Positions 25,036 to 33,883 of a DNA stretch of 64,000 nt are shown piece by piece (position 1 is the first letter of the stretch; every line of letters starts with the position of its first letter). Under the pieces are notes generated by a model, which was not told the origin of the DNA, ran no database searches, and saw only the letters and a program-made list of their open reading frames with translations. This DNA is from SVTX01 sp045653805 (GTDB lineage Bacteria > Bacillota > Clostridia > Oscillospirales > CAG-272): positions 1 through 64,000 of the forward strand of contig JAZOMF010000079.1 in NCBI GenBank assembly GCA_045653805.1, given 5' to 3'. The translations under genes were made by a program, and so were the position numbers.

Positions 25036-26232
25036 ATGAAAATACTTATAACCGGAGCTTACGGCTTCGTTGGAAAAAACCTCACCGAGGTATTGAAAAA
25101 CATTAAAGACGGCAAGGACAGACGCTTTCCCTCTCTCTCTATCGACGAGCTTTATCTCTACGATATAGACACCGACGAAAGCGTGCTGGAGGAGGCTTGC
25201 CGGCAGGCTGACTTCGTTTTCAACCTTGCAGGCGTCAACCGCCCACAAAACCCCGAGGAGTTTATGCAGGGTAACTTCGGATTTGCCTCAAAGCTTTTGG
25301 AAACGCTGAAAAAATACGGCAACAAATGCCCCGTGATGATCTCGTCGTCTATTCAGGCTACCTGTATCGGTCGCTATGATAGTGATTACGGCAGAAGCAA
25401 AAAGGCAGGCGAGGAGCTGATCTTTGCCTATGGTGAAGAGAGCGGCGCCAAGGTGCTGGTCTACCGCTTCCCAAATCTCTTCGGTAAGTGGTGCAGACCT
25501 AATTATAACAGCGCGGTGGCAACCTTCTGCAACAATATTGCAAACGACCTGCCCATCACGGTAAATGATCCCTCGGTCTGCCTTGAATTGCTCTATATCG
25601 ACGATCTTGTGGACGAAATGATCGCCGCGCTCGAAAAAAGAGAGCATCGTTGCACCTTTGACGGTATCGAAACCGTGCTTTGCGAGGACGGTCGCTATTG
25701 CGCTGCTCCCGTGACACATAAGGTCACTCTTGGCGAAATAGTTTCGCTTCTTGAATCCTTCCGTGATCAGCCAAAGACTCTCGTTATGCCCGAAATTCCC
25801 GAAAATAGCTTTGCAAAGAAGCTTTATAGCACCTATTTGTCTTATCTCCCAAAGGAAAAGGTCTCTTTCCCCTTGAAGATGAACGTGGATGCAAGAGGCA
25901 GCTTCACCGAACTGCTGAAAACCGAAAAATGCGGTCAGTTCTCGGTAAATATCTCAAAGCCTGGTATTACCAAGGGTCAGCATTGGCATAACACGAAGTG
26001 GGAATTCTTTATAGTTGTAAGCGGCAAGGGGCTTATTCAGATGCGCAAGATCGGCTCTGACGAGGTGCTGAATTTTGAGGTTTCGGGGGAGAAGATCGAG
26101 GCTATACATATGCTCCCCGGTTATACACACAACATAATCAATCTCTCGGACAGCGAGGATCTCGTAACCCTTATGTGGGCAAACGAGCAGTTTGATCCCA
26201 CAAGCCCCGATACTTTTTTTGAGACAGTTTAA
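25036..26232 (+). CDS. capF: CapF-like reductase/epimerase with C-terminal cupin
   Basis: A 398-residue two-domain enzyme: N-terminal Rossmann domain (ILITGAYGFVGKNL, SSSIQAT, YGRSKKAGE with YxxxK-type catalytic residues) and C-terminal cupin with zinc-binding GQHWHNTKWEFFIVVSGKG near 315 and PGYTHNI near 365. CapF reduces the CapE product to UDP-2-acetamido-2,6-dideoxy-L-talose, the second step to UDP-L-FucNAc. Confidence 0.93.
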   Translation: MKILITGAYGFVGKNLTEVLKNIKDGKDRRFPSLSIDELYLYDIDTDESVLEEACRQADFVFNLAGVNRPQNPEEFMQGNFGFASKLLETLKKYGNKCPVMISSSIQATCIGRYDSDYGRSKKAGEELIFAYGEESGAKVLVYRFPNLFGKWCRPNYNSAVATFCNNIANDLPITVNDPSVCLELLYIDDLVDEMIAALEKREHRCTFDGIETVLCEDGRYCAAPVTHKVTLGEIVSLLESFRDQPKTLVMPEIPENSFAKKLYSTYLSYLPKEKVSFPLKMNVDARGSFTELLKTEKCGQFSVNISKPGITKGQHWHNTKWEFFIVVSGKGLIQMRKIGSDEVLNFEVSGEKIEAIHMLPGYTHNIINLSDSEDLVTLMWANEQFDPTSPDTFFETV

Positions 26233-26253
26233 CTTGAAAGAGAAGGTTTATTT

Positions 26254-27186
26254 ATGACTATTGAAGGTAAAAGAAAGCTGATATTTATTCCATACGCTGA
26301 AATTGTTAATGCAGAATCCGGAGTTAATATTTCTGCCAAGTCAGCCCGAAAGGAAATATATTTGAAAAATTGCTGTGTTTCTCTTGTTTCAGCTAAAGCT
26401 TATAATGATTGTGATGTGGCCTTGGTTACCAATATTGACGTGCCGGAACAATACAAAAAAGTGTTAGAGGCTAATGGGGTACTTATTTTAAAATGTGAAT
26501 TCGATCAATTTTTGTTTGGCTTGAATTACAAGTGGAATTTGGCATTCTATAAGTTGTGTGCATTGTATCACATCTCTCGAGAGTATGAATATGATTTTTA
26601 TTCATATCTTGATGCCGACGTATATGTTAAAGCTTCATTTAACGATATATGGGATGAATGTAGTAATAATATTTTATTATATGATATATGTCACGGACTC
26701 CAAGTGAGAGATTATCGAATTTTTTTGGATGAAGTGAGAGCATTTAATGGATACAGTTTAATTACTCACTTTGGGGGAGAATTTTTTGCGGCAAATAGAG
26801 AACAAGCTCTTGCGTTTTCTGATAGATGCCTTGAGATACATAAGGAAATGATACAAAAAGATTTCCTTACTACAAAGGGCGATGAGTTTATTTTATCTAT
26901 TGCCGCGTATGACATGAAGCAACAAGTAAAGAATGCGGGAGCATATATATATAGATATTGGACTGATATTAATTTCAGACTGGTTTCTACTAACTACATG
27001 TATAATCCTGTTGCTATACTCCATGTTCCCAATGAAAAAGAAAAGGGATTGTTGGAAATCTATGATAAATACATCAGAATTAATAAGATTCCAGAGACAG
27101 AGAAAGTGTATAATATGTTGAGAATCAAAAGGCAGCCAATGGTAGATGTATTTAAAAAGAAAATTAGAGGAATGATGAAAAAATGA
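26254..27186 (+). CDS. Putative GT-A glycosyltransferase
   Basis: A 310-residue protein with a single DxD-type motif in YSYLDADVYVKASFNDIW (near 122) and HFGGEFFAANREQALAFSDRC (near 175), as in GT-A fold nucleotide-sugar transferases. AT-rich, placed between capF and capG, and overlapping capG by four bases. Family not certain; GT8-like enzymes are the closest in pattern. Donor unknown. Confidence 0.7.
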   Translation: MTIEGKRKLIFIPYAEIVNAESGVNISAKSARKEIYLKNCCVSLVSAKAYNDCDVALVTNIDVPEQYKKVLEANGVLILKCEFDQFLFGLNYKWNLAFYKLCALYHISREYEYDFYSYLDADVYVKASFNDIWDECSNNILLYDICHGLQVRDYRIFLDEVRAFNGYSLITHFGGEFFAANREQALAFSDRCLEIHKEMIQKDFLTTKGDEFILSIAAYDMKQQVKNAGAYIYRYWTDINFRLVSTNYMYNPVAILHVPNEKEKGLLEIYDKYIRINKIPETEKVYNMLRIKRQPMVDVFKKKIRGMMKK

Positions 27187-28370
27187 TGAACATAAAACTT
27201 GATTACAGCGACGTTTCTTTCAAGAACGACGGCAGACTTAAGCTGCTTATCATCGTAGGCACACGCCCCGAGATCATTCGTCTTGCGGCGGTAATAAACA
27301 AGTGCCGTAAATATTTTGACTGCGTTTTAGCCCACACGGGTCAGAACTACGATTATAACCTCAACGGCGTTTTCTTCAAGGACTTAAAGCTTGAAGCTCC
27401 CGAGGTCTATATGGATGCGGTTGGCGACGATCTTGGCGCAACCGTGGGCAATATCATCAACTGCTCCTATAAGCTGATGAATGCAATTAAACCCGATGCG
27501 CTCCTCATTCTCGGAGACACCAACTCTTGTCTTTCCGCGATCGCGGCAAAGAGATTGCATATTCCGATCTTCCACATGGAAGCAGGAAACCGTTGCAAGG
27601 ACGAGTGCTTGCCCGAGGAAACCAACCGCCGCATAGTTGACATCATTTCCGACGTCAATCTGGCGTACAGTGAGCAGGCGAGAACATACCTCCACGATTG
27701 CGGTCTCCCAAAGGAGAGAACCTACGTTACAGGCTCGCCCATGGCAGAGGTTCTTCACGAAAATCTTGATGAGATCAGAGCCAGCGACGTTCACGCTCGG
27801 TTAGGTCTCGAAAAGAAGAAATACATCCTTCTTTCGGCACACAGAGAAGAGAACATCGACACCGAGAAGAACTTTTTGTCGCTCTTCACCGCTATAAATA
27901 AGATGGCAGAGAAGTACGATATGCCCGTGCTTTACTCCTGCCACCCCAGAAGCAAAAAGAGACTTGAAGCAAGCGGCTTCCAGCTTGACAAGAGAGTTAT
28001 TTGCAACCAGCCTCTCGGATTCCACGATTATAACTGCTTGCAGATGAACGCATTTGCGGTAGTTTCGGATAGCGGCACACTTCCCGAGGAAAGCTCCTTC
28101 TTCACAAGTGTGGGCAATCCTTTCCCCGCGGTCTGCATTCGAACCTCTACTGAGAGACCCGAGGCGCTTGACAAGGCTTGCTTTATTCTTGCGGGAATTG
28201 ACGAAAATTCACTTCTTCAGGCGGTAGAAACCGCGGTTTCAATGACCGAGGCAGGCGACTACGGTATCCCCGTGCCTACCTATACCGACGAGATAGTTTC
28301 CACCAAGGTAGTTAAGATCATCCAGTCTTACACCGGCGTGGTAAATAAAATGGTTTGGAGAAAATTCTGA
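27183..28370 (+). CDS. capG: Non-hydrolysing UDP-GlcNAc 2-epimerase family, CapG-like
   Basis: A 395-residue 2-epimerase with VGTRPEIIRLA at the N-terminus, HTGQNYDYNL, GDTNSCLSAIAA, HMEAGNRCKDECLPEETNRRIVD, AHREENID and SDSGTLPEESSFF. These are the GT-B-like epimerase signatures. Third enzyme of the CapE-CapF-CapG route, giving UDP-N-acetyl-L-fucosamine. An ATG three bases downstream is an equally good start. Confidence 0.93.
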   Translation: MMNIKLDYSDVSFKNDGRLKLLIIVGTRPEIIRLAAVINKCRKYFDCVLAHTGQNYDYNLNGVFFKDLKLEAPEVYMDAVGDDLGATVGNIINCSYKLMNAIKPDALLILGDTNSCLSAIAAKRLHIPIFHMEAGNRCKDECLPEETNRRIVDIISDVNLAYSEQARTYLHDCGLPKERTYVTGSPMAEVLHENLDEIRASDVHARLGLEKKKYILLSAHREENIDTEKNFLSLFTAINKMAEKYDMPVLYSCHPRSKKRLEASGFQLDKRVICNQPLGFHDYNCLQMNAFAVVSDSGTLPEESSFFTSVGNPFPAVCIRTSTERPEALDKACFILAGIDENSLLQAVETAVSMTEAGDYGIPVPTYTDEIVSTKVVKIIQSYTGVVNKMVWRKF

Positions 28371-28390
28371 TTTTTAAGAAAGGAGCGCAA

Positions 28391-29560
28391 ATGAACGAAT
28401 TAAATAATAAGCTGTTTGCTCTTTTGCGCTCGGTGCTTGGCGGAGAGGAGCTGAATAAGAGTTTGTTTGAGGACTTAAACGAGGAAACTCTTGCAGAGCT
28501 TTATAAAATATCAAAAAAGCACGATATGGCGCACATTGTAGGTGAGGCTCTTGACTGCGCGGGTCTACTTGGTGATGGCGATATCTCGCGCAAGCTTGCT
28601 AAGCAGCAGTTGGTGGCTATCTATCGCTACGAAAACATACAGTATGAGATCGACAGCATCTGCGCTGCCTTTGATAAGGCAAATATCGCATATATCCCCC
28701 TCAAAGGTGCGGTCATCCGCGCGCTTTATCCCGAGCCGTGGATGAGAACAAGTTGCGACATTGATATTCTTGTGCACGAGAATGACCTTGACACGGCGGT
28801 GGATACGCTGAAAAACGACCTTGTTTACAAATCCGAAAAAACACGTGATTATCACGATATATCCCTTTATTCCGAAAGTGGAGTGCATCTCGAATTGCAT
28901 TTTAGTATAAAGGAAAATATCTCAGATCTTGACCGCGTGCTCAGCCGTGTTTGGGAGTATGCTACCCACTCTGGGCAGGGTTACAGATATGACCTTTTCA
29001 AGGAATTTTTCATCTATCACGCTGTCGCCCACGATTCCTATCATTTTGCAAATGGCGGTTGCGGTATAAGAGCCATAGTTGACCTTTGGTATCTTACGAA
29101 AGACGGAAATTTTGACGATGATTTAGTCCTCTCGCTCTGCCGAGAAAGTGGTATAGAGCGATTCTACTTGGCTATTTTGGAGCTTTCGCAGGTTTGGTTT
29201 GGCAAGCGTGCACATAGTGAGCTCAGCCGCAGAATGGAGAATTACATTCTGTCGGGAGGAGCTTACGGTGAAACAGAAACGGGAATTGCGATGAAGCAGG
29301 ATGCAAGAGGCGGAAAAGTCGGCTATATTCTTTCTAAAATTTTTGTTTCATACGAGCATTTGAGGGGGCAATATCCATCCTTGAAATGCCGCGCTATGAT
29401 ACCCGTATATCAGGTGCGCCGTTGGATAGATTCTATTGCCAAGGGTAGACTGGCGCGATCGGCAAAAAGTCTTAAAACCAATGCTAAAGTTGATAAAAGC
29501 AACTTTGGAGAGGCAATCAATCTTCTTTCCGAGCTTGGCCTTAAGAATCATTTGAAATAA
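28391..29560 (+). CDS. Nucleotidyltransferase-fold family protein (PF14907-like)
   Basis: A 389-residue protein; the ATG at 28391 follows AAGGAG. The core YIPLKGAVIRALYPEPWMRTSCDIDILV has the G-x-DxD pattern of uncharacterised nucleotidyltransferases that often end capsule operons. No carrier or target can be named. It is the last gene before the terminator at 29584. Confidence 0.75.
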   Translation: MNELNNKLFALLRSVLGGEELNKSLFEDLNEETLAELYKISKKHDMAHIVGEALDCAGLLGDGDISRKLAKQQLVAIYRYENIQYEIDSICAAFDKANIAYIPLKGAVIRALYPEPWMRTSCDIDILVHENDLDTAVDTLKNDLVYKSEKTRDYHDISLYSESGVHLELHFSIKENISDLDRVLSRVWEYATHSGQGYRYDLFKEFFIYHAVAHDSYHFANGGCGIRAIVDLWYLTKDGNFDDDLVLSLCRESGIERFYLAILELSQVWFGKRAHSELSRRMENYILSGGAYGETETGIAMKQDARGGKVGYILSKIFVSYEHLRGQYPSLKCRAMIPVYQVRRWIDSIAKGRLARSAKSLKTNAKVDKSNFGEAINLLSELGLKNHLK

Positions 29561-29583
29561 GTGCGGAGAGATTTTCTCCGATA

Positions 29584-29620
29584 AAAAAGTACCGCAGACT
29601 TTTGTCTGCGGTGCTTTTTT
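29584..29620. terminator. Bidirectional terminator between the polysaccharide locus and the permease
   Basis: ACCGCAGAC (29591-29599) and GTCTGCGGT (29604-29612) form a nine-pair stem with a TTTT loop, flanked by AAAAAAG and CTTTTTT so it can work on both strands. Confidence 0.9.
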
Positions 29621-29636
29621 ATGTTTGATCGATAAA

Positions 29637-31205
29637 TTATTCAGCCTTGTTTTGTCTCGCCTTGTTTACGAGGATGTTAACAAGGATACCAAGTATAAGA
29701 GCGCAAGCGATGCTGGTGATGGTCACCTGACCGAAGGTGAGGGTAAGACCTCCGATACCGGAAATAAGGATAGCTGAAACCGTGAAAAGGTTGGAGCTGT
29801 GCTCAAGGTCAACCTTCTTGATCATCTTAAGACCCGAAACCGCAATAAATCCGTAAAGTGCCATACAAACGCCACCCATTACGCAAGAGGGAATAGAGTT
29901 TACCACAGCCACAAAGGGAGCAAGGAAGGAAATGGCAATAGCACCGATGGCGGTGGTGATGATAGTAACAACAGAAGCGTTTCCGGTGATAGCCACACAT
30001 GCAACGCTCTCACCGTAGGTGGTGTTGGGGCATCCGCCGAAGAGAGAACCTACCATAGAGCCTACGCCGTCACCGAGGAGAGTGCGGTGGAGACCGGGAT
30101 CCTCAAGCAGATCCTTGCCGATGATGGAGGATATGTTCTTGTGGTCTGCGATATGCTCGGCAAATACAACGAATGCAACGGGAACGTAAGCAACCGCGAT
30201 GGAAGCGACGTATGTGCCGTTAAGCTCGGAGAAGCTGCCGAATGCGGTGAGGAATGTGAACTCGGGAATGGTAAAGAATGTGGAGAGAGTCACGCCGTCA
30301 GCCACAAGTGCGGTAAAGGGTGAGAAATCAATGATCATAAGCGCAGGATTGCTTGTGAGTACGCCCACGATATAGAATGCCGAGGCGGTAGCATAGCCAG
30401 CGCCGATACCGATAATAAAGGGAATAAGCTTTATGAACTTCTTGCCGTAAACCGAGCAGATTATGGTAACTGCCAGAGTAACCAGTGCGCAGATGATGGC
30501 AACGTAGTTAGAGCCGAGGTTGGCGGTGTAGACGTAATTGCCGTCTGCATCCTTATCAAGAGTTATCTCATTGTGGATCTTGTCTGCGGGGATAACGCCA
30601 TTTTCGTCTGCTACGGCATCAGCGTCGGCAATAATGTAGTCAACGCCGTCATCCTTGACAAGGTTGCCGTCCTCGTCGATGTAGCTATCCTTGGCGATCT
30701 CAATGACCTGATAATTTTCGGGGTCGAGAGTGGTGATAACGTTGGTTTTGTTCATATCACCCACCGCATTACCTGCAAGGGAAAGACCGATAAGAGCAAC
30801 TGTCGGGCCGATAACCACTGCGGGCATAAGCTTGTTGATCCACTTAACGCCTGCGAACTTAACTATAACAGCAATAACTACGTAAACCAGACCTGCAAAG
30901 ACTGCACCGAGAATAAGACCGATGTAGCCAAGGCCTACCGAAACGCCCCCTGCAAAGGCCGCCGCCATAGAGCCGAGGAACGCGAAGGAAGAACCCAAGA
31001 AAACAGGGCTGCGGAACTTAGTGAATAGCAGATAAACGAGAGTACCGATACCCGCACCGAAGAGTGCCGCAACAGGGCTCATGCCGTGTCCGATAATAAC
31101 GGGAACTACGAGGGTTGCCGCCATAATTGCGAGAAGCTGCTGGATAGCAAAGACGATTACCTGACCGAATTTTGGCTTGTCCTTGACACCGTAAATAAGT
31201 TTCAT
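29637..31205 (-). CDS. uraA: Uracil/xanthine permease, NCS2 family
   Basis: A 522-residue membrane transporter with about twelve to fourteen helices, importing a nucleobase with protons. N-terminal PKFGQVIVFAIQQLLAIMAATLVVPVI is the typical helix 1, and GGCPNTTYGESVACVAITGNASVVTI (near 390) the substrate/QH-like signature region. A polar 60-residue insertion (about 150-220) rich in Asp lies outside between helices. Uracil is the likeliest substrate but xanthine is possible. Confidence 0.92.
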   Translation of the reverse strand: MKLIYGVKDKPKFGQVIVFAIQQLLAIMAATLVVPVIIGHGMSPVAALFGAGIGTLVYLLFTKFRSPVFLGSSFAFLGSMAAAFAGGVSVGLGYIGLILGAVFAGLVYVVIAVIVKFAGVKWINKLMPAVVIGPTVALIGLSLAGNAVGDMNKTNVITTLDPENYQVIEIAKDSYIDEDGNLVKDDGVDYIIADADAVADENGVIPADKIHNEITLDKDADGNYVYTANLGSNYVAIICALVTLAVTIICSVYGKKFIKLIPFIIGIGAGYATASAFYIVGVLTSNPALMIIDFSPFTALVADGVTLSTFFTIPEFTFLTAFGSFSELNGTYVASIAVAYVPVAFVVFAEHIADHKNISSIIGKDLLEDPGLHRTLLGDGVGSMVGSLFGGCPNTTYGESVACVAITGNASVVTIITTAIGAIAISFLAPFVAVVNSIPSCVMGGVCMALYGFIAVSGLKMIKKVDLEHSSNLFTVSAILISGIGGLTLTFGQVTITSIACALILGILVNILVNKARQNKAE

Positions 31206-31282
31206 AAAGAATCCTCCATTTATGAAATATTAAATTTGTGTAAGTTGCGGCATTTGACAAAAAACGCCACACACTTAAGTTT

Positions 31283-31311
31283 ATTGTATCACATTGGTAC
31301 GGCTTTGTAAA
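31283..31311 (-). promoter_or_regulatory. Promoter of the nucleobase permease
   Basis: Minus-strand TTTACA (31311-31306) and TACAAT (31288-31283) with a 17-base spacer, about 80 bases upstream of the ATG. The leader can form a weak stem but shows no riboswitch I recognise. Confidence 0.7.
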
Positions 31312-31426
31312 TAGATTTTGCAATTTAGTGGCGTGTGGAATGTAGAAAAATGCTGCAAAAAACTGTGTATAATGCCAAAAATTGAAAAAAAGAGGACAAA
31401 AACGTAAAAAGTATGCAATATTACGA

Positions 31427-31455
31427 TTGACAACTTGCAAAAATAGGTATATAAT
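31427..31455 (+). promoter_or_regulatory. Promoter of the RpiR-family regulator operon
   Basis: TTGACA (31427-31432), 17 bases, TATAAT (31450-31455), 61 bases before the start codon. The rest of the 311-base divergent intergenic region holds the permease promoter and nothing else I recognise. Confidence 0.85.
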
Positions 31456-31516
31456 ATAAAATGTATTATTTTGTGCTCATGCTTTCAATTATTTTTGTAA
31501 AGGGTAAGGAGTTTTT

Positions 31517-32380
31517 ATGAAAACTGACATTTTAAAGTACATAGAGGACAATTATTCCGGTTTTTCAAAAGGTCAGAAGCAGATAGCTTCGTTTATAACC
31601 AATCATTTTGACAAGGCGGCTTATATGACTGCCGCAAGATTAGGTCAAGAGGTTGGCGTCAGCGAATCCACCGTGGTTCGTTTCGTAATCGAACTTGGAT
31701 TTGAGGGATATCCCGATTTCCAGCGTTCTCTTCGCGAGCTCATTCGCGCAAAGCTGACCGCGGTGCAGAGAATCGAGGTTACCAATAACCTTATCGGTGA
31801 GGGTGACGTTATCCAAAAGGTGCTCAGCTCCGATATAGATAAAATAAAGAGAACCCTTGAGGGAATTGACAAGGAGGCGTTCTATGCGGCGGTAAAGAAT
31901 ATTATCGACGCAAAGACCTGCTACATCATTGGCTTGCGCTCCTCTTCCTACCTTGCGGAATTTTTAAATTACAGCCTTCGTATGCTCTCGGACAACGTGC
32001 GCCTCATCCAGACTACGTCAGGTAACGAGACATTTGAGCAGATGATGAATATTGGTGAGGGCGACGTGCTTTTTGCAATCAGCTTCCCTCGATATTCCAG
32101 AAGTATAATCAAGAGTGTGGATTTCGCCAAGCGTGCAGGGGCAGACGTTATAGCTCTTACCGATAGCGAAAGCTCGCCCATCGTTCCCTTGGCAGACCAG
32201 CTCCTCATAGCACAGAGCGATATGGCATCCTTTGCGGATTCACTTGTTGCGCCCATGTCGGTTATCAATGCCCTTATCGTAGGCATCACAAAGGAGCGCA
32301 GCAAAGAATTCTCCGCAAGACTCCACCGCCTTGAAGAGGTCTGGGACGAATACAACGTATACGACACGAATAACGGCTGA
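31517..32380 (+). CDS. RpiR/MurR-family transcriptional regulator
   Basis: A 287-residue regulator: N-terminal HTH (FSKGQKQIASFIT...MTAARLGQEVGVSESTVVRFVIELGFEGYPDFQ, about 17-75) and a C-terminal SIS sugar-phosphate-binding domain (YIIGLRSSSYLAEFLNYSL near 135; FAISFPRYSRSIIKSVDFA near 185). Such proteins sense phosphosugars. The ligand is unknown; no obvious sugar genes are beside it, so it may act elsewhere or on its own promoter. GTAAGGAG precedes the ATG. Confidence 0.9.
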   Translation: MKTDILKYIEDNYSGFSKGQKQIASFITNHFDKAAYMTAARLGQEVGVSESTVVRFVIELGFEGYPDFQRSLRELIRAKLTAVQRIEVTNNLIGEGDVIQKVLSSDIDKIKRTLEGIDKEAFYAAVKNIIDAKTCYIIGLRSSSYLAEFLNYSLRMLSDNVRLIQTTSGNETFEQMMNIGEGDVLFAISFPRYSRSIIKSVDFAKRAGADVIALTDSESSPIVPLADQLLIAQSDMASFADSLVAPMSVINALIVGITKERSKEFSARLHRLEEVWDEYNVYDTNNG

Positions 32381-32381
32381 T

Positions 32382-33641
32382 ATGAGTGAAATAAATAATA
32401 GTGCAAAGACCGTTGCGGTCATTGGCGGCGGTGCTGCCGGAATGATGGCGGCGATACACGCGGCTTATATGGGGGCAGAGGTAATGCTCTTTGAGAAGAA
32501 CGACCGCCTCGGTAAAAAGCTGAAGATAACCGGCAAGGGAAGGTGCAACGTTACCAACGATTGCCCGACAAACGAGTTTTTGAATAACGTGCCCACTAAT
32601 CCTCGTTTCCTTTACGCGGCTCTCAACCGCTTTTCCACCTCGGATGCTATGGACTTTTTCGAGGGCTGCGGAGTGCCCTTGAAGGTGGAGCGAGGCAGAC
32701 GAGTTTTCCCTGTGTCCGACAAGGCGGGAGACGTAGTCAAGGCGTTGAGCGACAGATGTCGCAACGTGGGTGTGCAGGTGATACACAATAAGATCACTGC
32801 TCTTGAAATAGAAGAGGGCAGAGTGATAGGAGTTCGCACATGCGAGCGATTTTATGACTGTGACAGCGTGATAGTTTGTACGGGTGGTAAATCCTACCCC
32901 GCCACAGGCTCTGACGGCGATGGCTACCGTTTTGCTCGTCAGGCAGGGCATACCGTCACCGAGCTTCGCCCATCTCTCGTGCCCATCGTTGCAGGTGGTA
33001 ACCTTTGCCAGAGAATGCAAGGGCTTTCGCTGAAAAACGTTGCTCTTAAAGTGGTTCGCCGTGACAGTGGTAAGGCGGTCTACGATGATTTCGGTGAGAT
33101 GATGTTCACCCACTTTGGTATGACAGGTCCCATGGTGCTTTCCGCCTCGGCGCACATTCCCGATATTGAAAAGGGGATATACGATGCGATCATAGACTTG
33201 AAGCCCGCCCTTGACGAGCAAGCAATGGATACTCGCATAAGAGCAGACTTTGCGAAGTACAATAATAAGGATTTCGTCAATTCATTGGGCGATCTGCTGC
33301 CCTTAAAGGCAATCGAGCCTATAATCGACCTCTGCGGAATAGATCCTCGCAAAAAGGTCAACTCGATCACAAAGGAAGAGCGTAGAAAACTGCTTGAAGC
33401 TATTAAATATATGAGAATACCCCTCCAGCGCTTCCGTCCAATCGACGAAGCGATAATCACCAAGGGCGGCGTTGCCGTTACGGAGATCGACCCAAAAACC
33501 ATGGCATCTAAGTTGGTATCGGGGCTCTATTTTGCAGGCGAGGTCCTCGACCTCGACGCCTATACCGGCGGCTTCAACCTCCAGATAGCCTATTCCACCC
33601 CCGTCCTTGCCGGCGAGAGCGCAGGGGAGAGCGGTGCGTAG
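32382..33641 (+). CDS. FAD-dependent oxidoreductase, HI0933/BaiN-like family
   Basis: A 419-residue flavoprotein with the FAD-binding GxGxxG loop in VAVIGGGAAGMMAAIHAAYMG, then LGKKLKITGKGRCNVTND near 48, VCTGGKSYPATGSDGDGY near 165 and the C-terminal FAGEVLDLDAYTGGFNLQIAYSTP. I chose the ATG one base after the RpiR stop codon; an in-frame TTG at 32331 is less likely. Substrate unknown. The stop codon lies in the loop of the first hairpin of the array that follows. Confidence 0.85.
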   Translation: MSEINNSAKTVAVIGGGAAGMMAAIHAAYMGAEVMLFEKNDRLGKKLKITGKGRCNVTNDCPTNEFLNNVPTNPRFLYAALNRFSTSDAMDFFEGCGVPLKVERGRRVFPVSDKAGDVVKALSDRCRNVGVQVIHNKITALEIEEGRVIGVRTCERFYDCDSVIVCTGGKSYPATGSDGDGYRFARQAGHTVTELRPSLVPIVAGGNLCQRMQGLSLKNVALKVVRRDSGKAVYDDFGEMMFTHFGMTGPMVLSASAHIPDIEKGIYDAIIDLKPALDEQAMDTRIRADFAKYNNKDFVNSLGDLLPLKAIEPIIDLCGIDPRKKVNSITKEERRKLLEAIKYMRIPLQRFRPIDEAIITKGGVAVTEIDPKTMASKLVSGLYFAGEVLDLDAYTGGFNLQIAYSTPVLAGESAGESGA

Positions 33642-33821
33642 CACCGCAGTTCTATTCGCCTTTGGCGAGTGATATTGCTTCGCAGTGATATTCGTCTTGC
33701 GACGAGTGATATTTGCTACGCAAGTTTTGGCGGCGAATAGAATATCACTGTTCGGCAACGACGAACAATATCACTTTCCAAAAGGAAAATATCACTGTTG
33801 CGAAGCAACAATATCACTTTT
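33631..33821. repeat. Hairpin array with GTGATATT/AATATCAC spacers
   Basis: Seven copies of one 8-mer: forward GTGATATT at 669, 685 and 706 (add 33000), then inverted AATATCAC at 741, 767, 788 and 810. Between them lie short hairpins of unrelated sequence: GCGGTGC/GCACCGC (33631-33647), TCGCC/GGCGA, CGTC/GACG, TTGC/GCAA, GTTCG/CGAAC, TTTCC/GGAAA and GTTGC/GCAAC. An 11-base inverted repeat TTCTATTCGCC (33650-33660) and GGCGAATAGAA (33732-33742) frames the first half. The array fills most of the 242-base gap between the flavoprotein gene and cmk and is followed by a partial GTAGGGG-family end at 33829-33851. No coding potential. Confidence 0.85.
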
Positions 33822-33883
33822 CAATTACCCCTACAAATCAAAATTTGAAGAATTGAAATTATAAAATAAAGGAACAAACAATC

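Noticed and set aside
31206..31282. Riboswitch or PyrR site in the permease leader
   Set aside because: Only a six-pair stem with a large loop is visible; no conserved purine or pyrimidine-sensor features.
33631..33821. CRISPR array
   Set aside because: Repeats are only 8 bases, the intervals are palindromic and uneven, and no cas genes are present.
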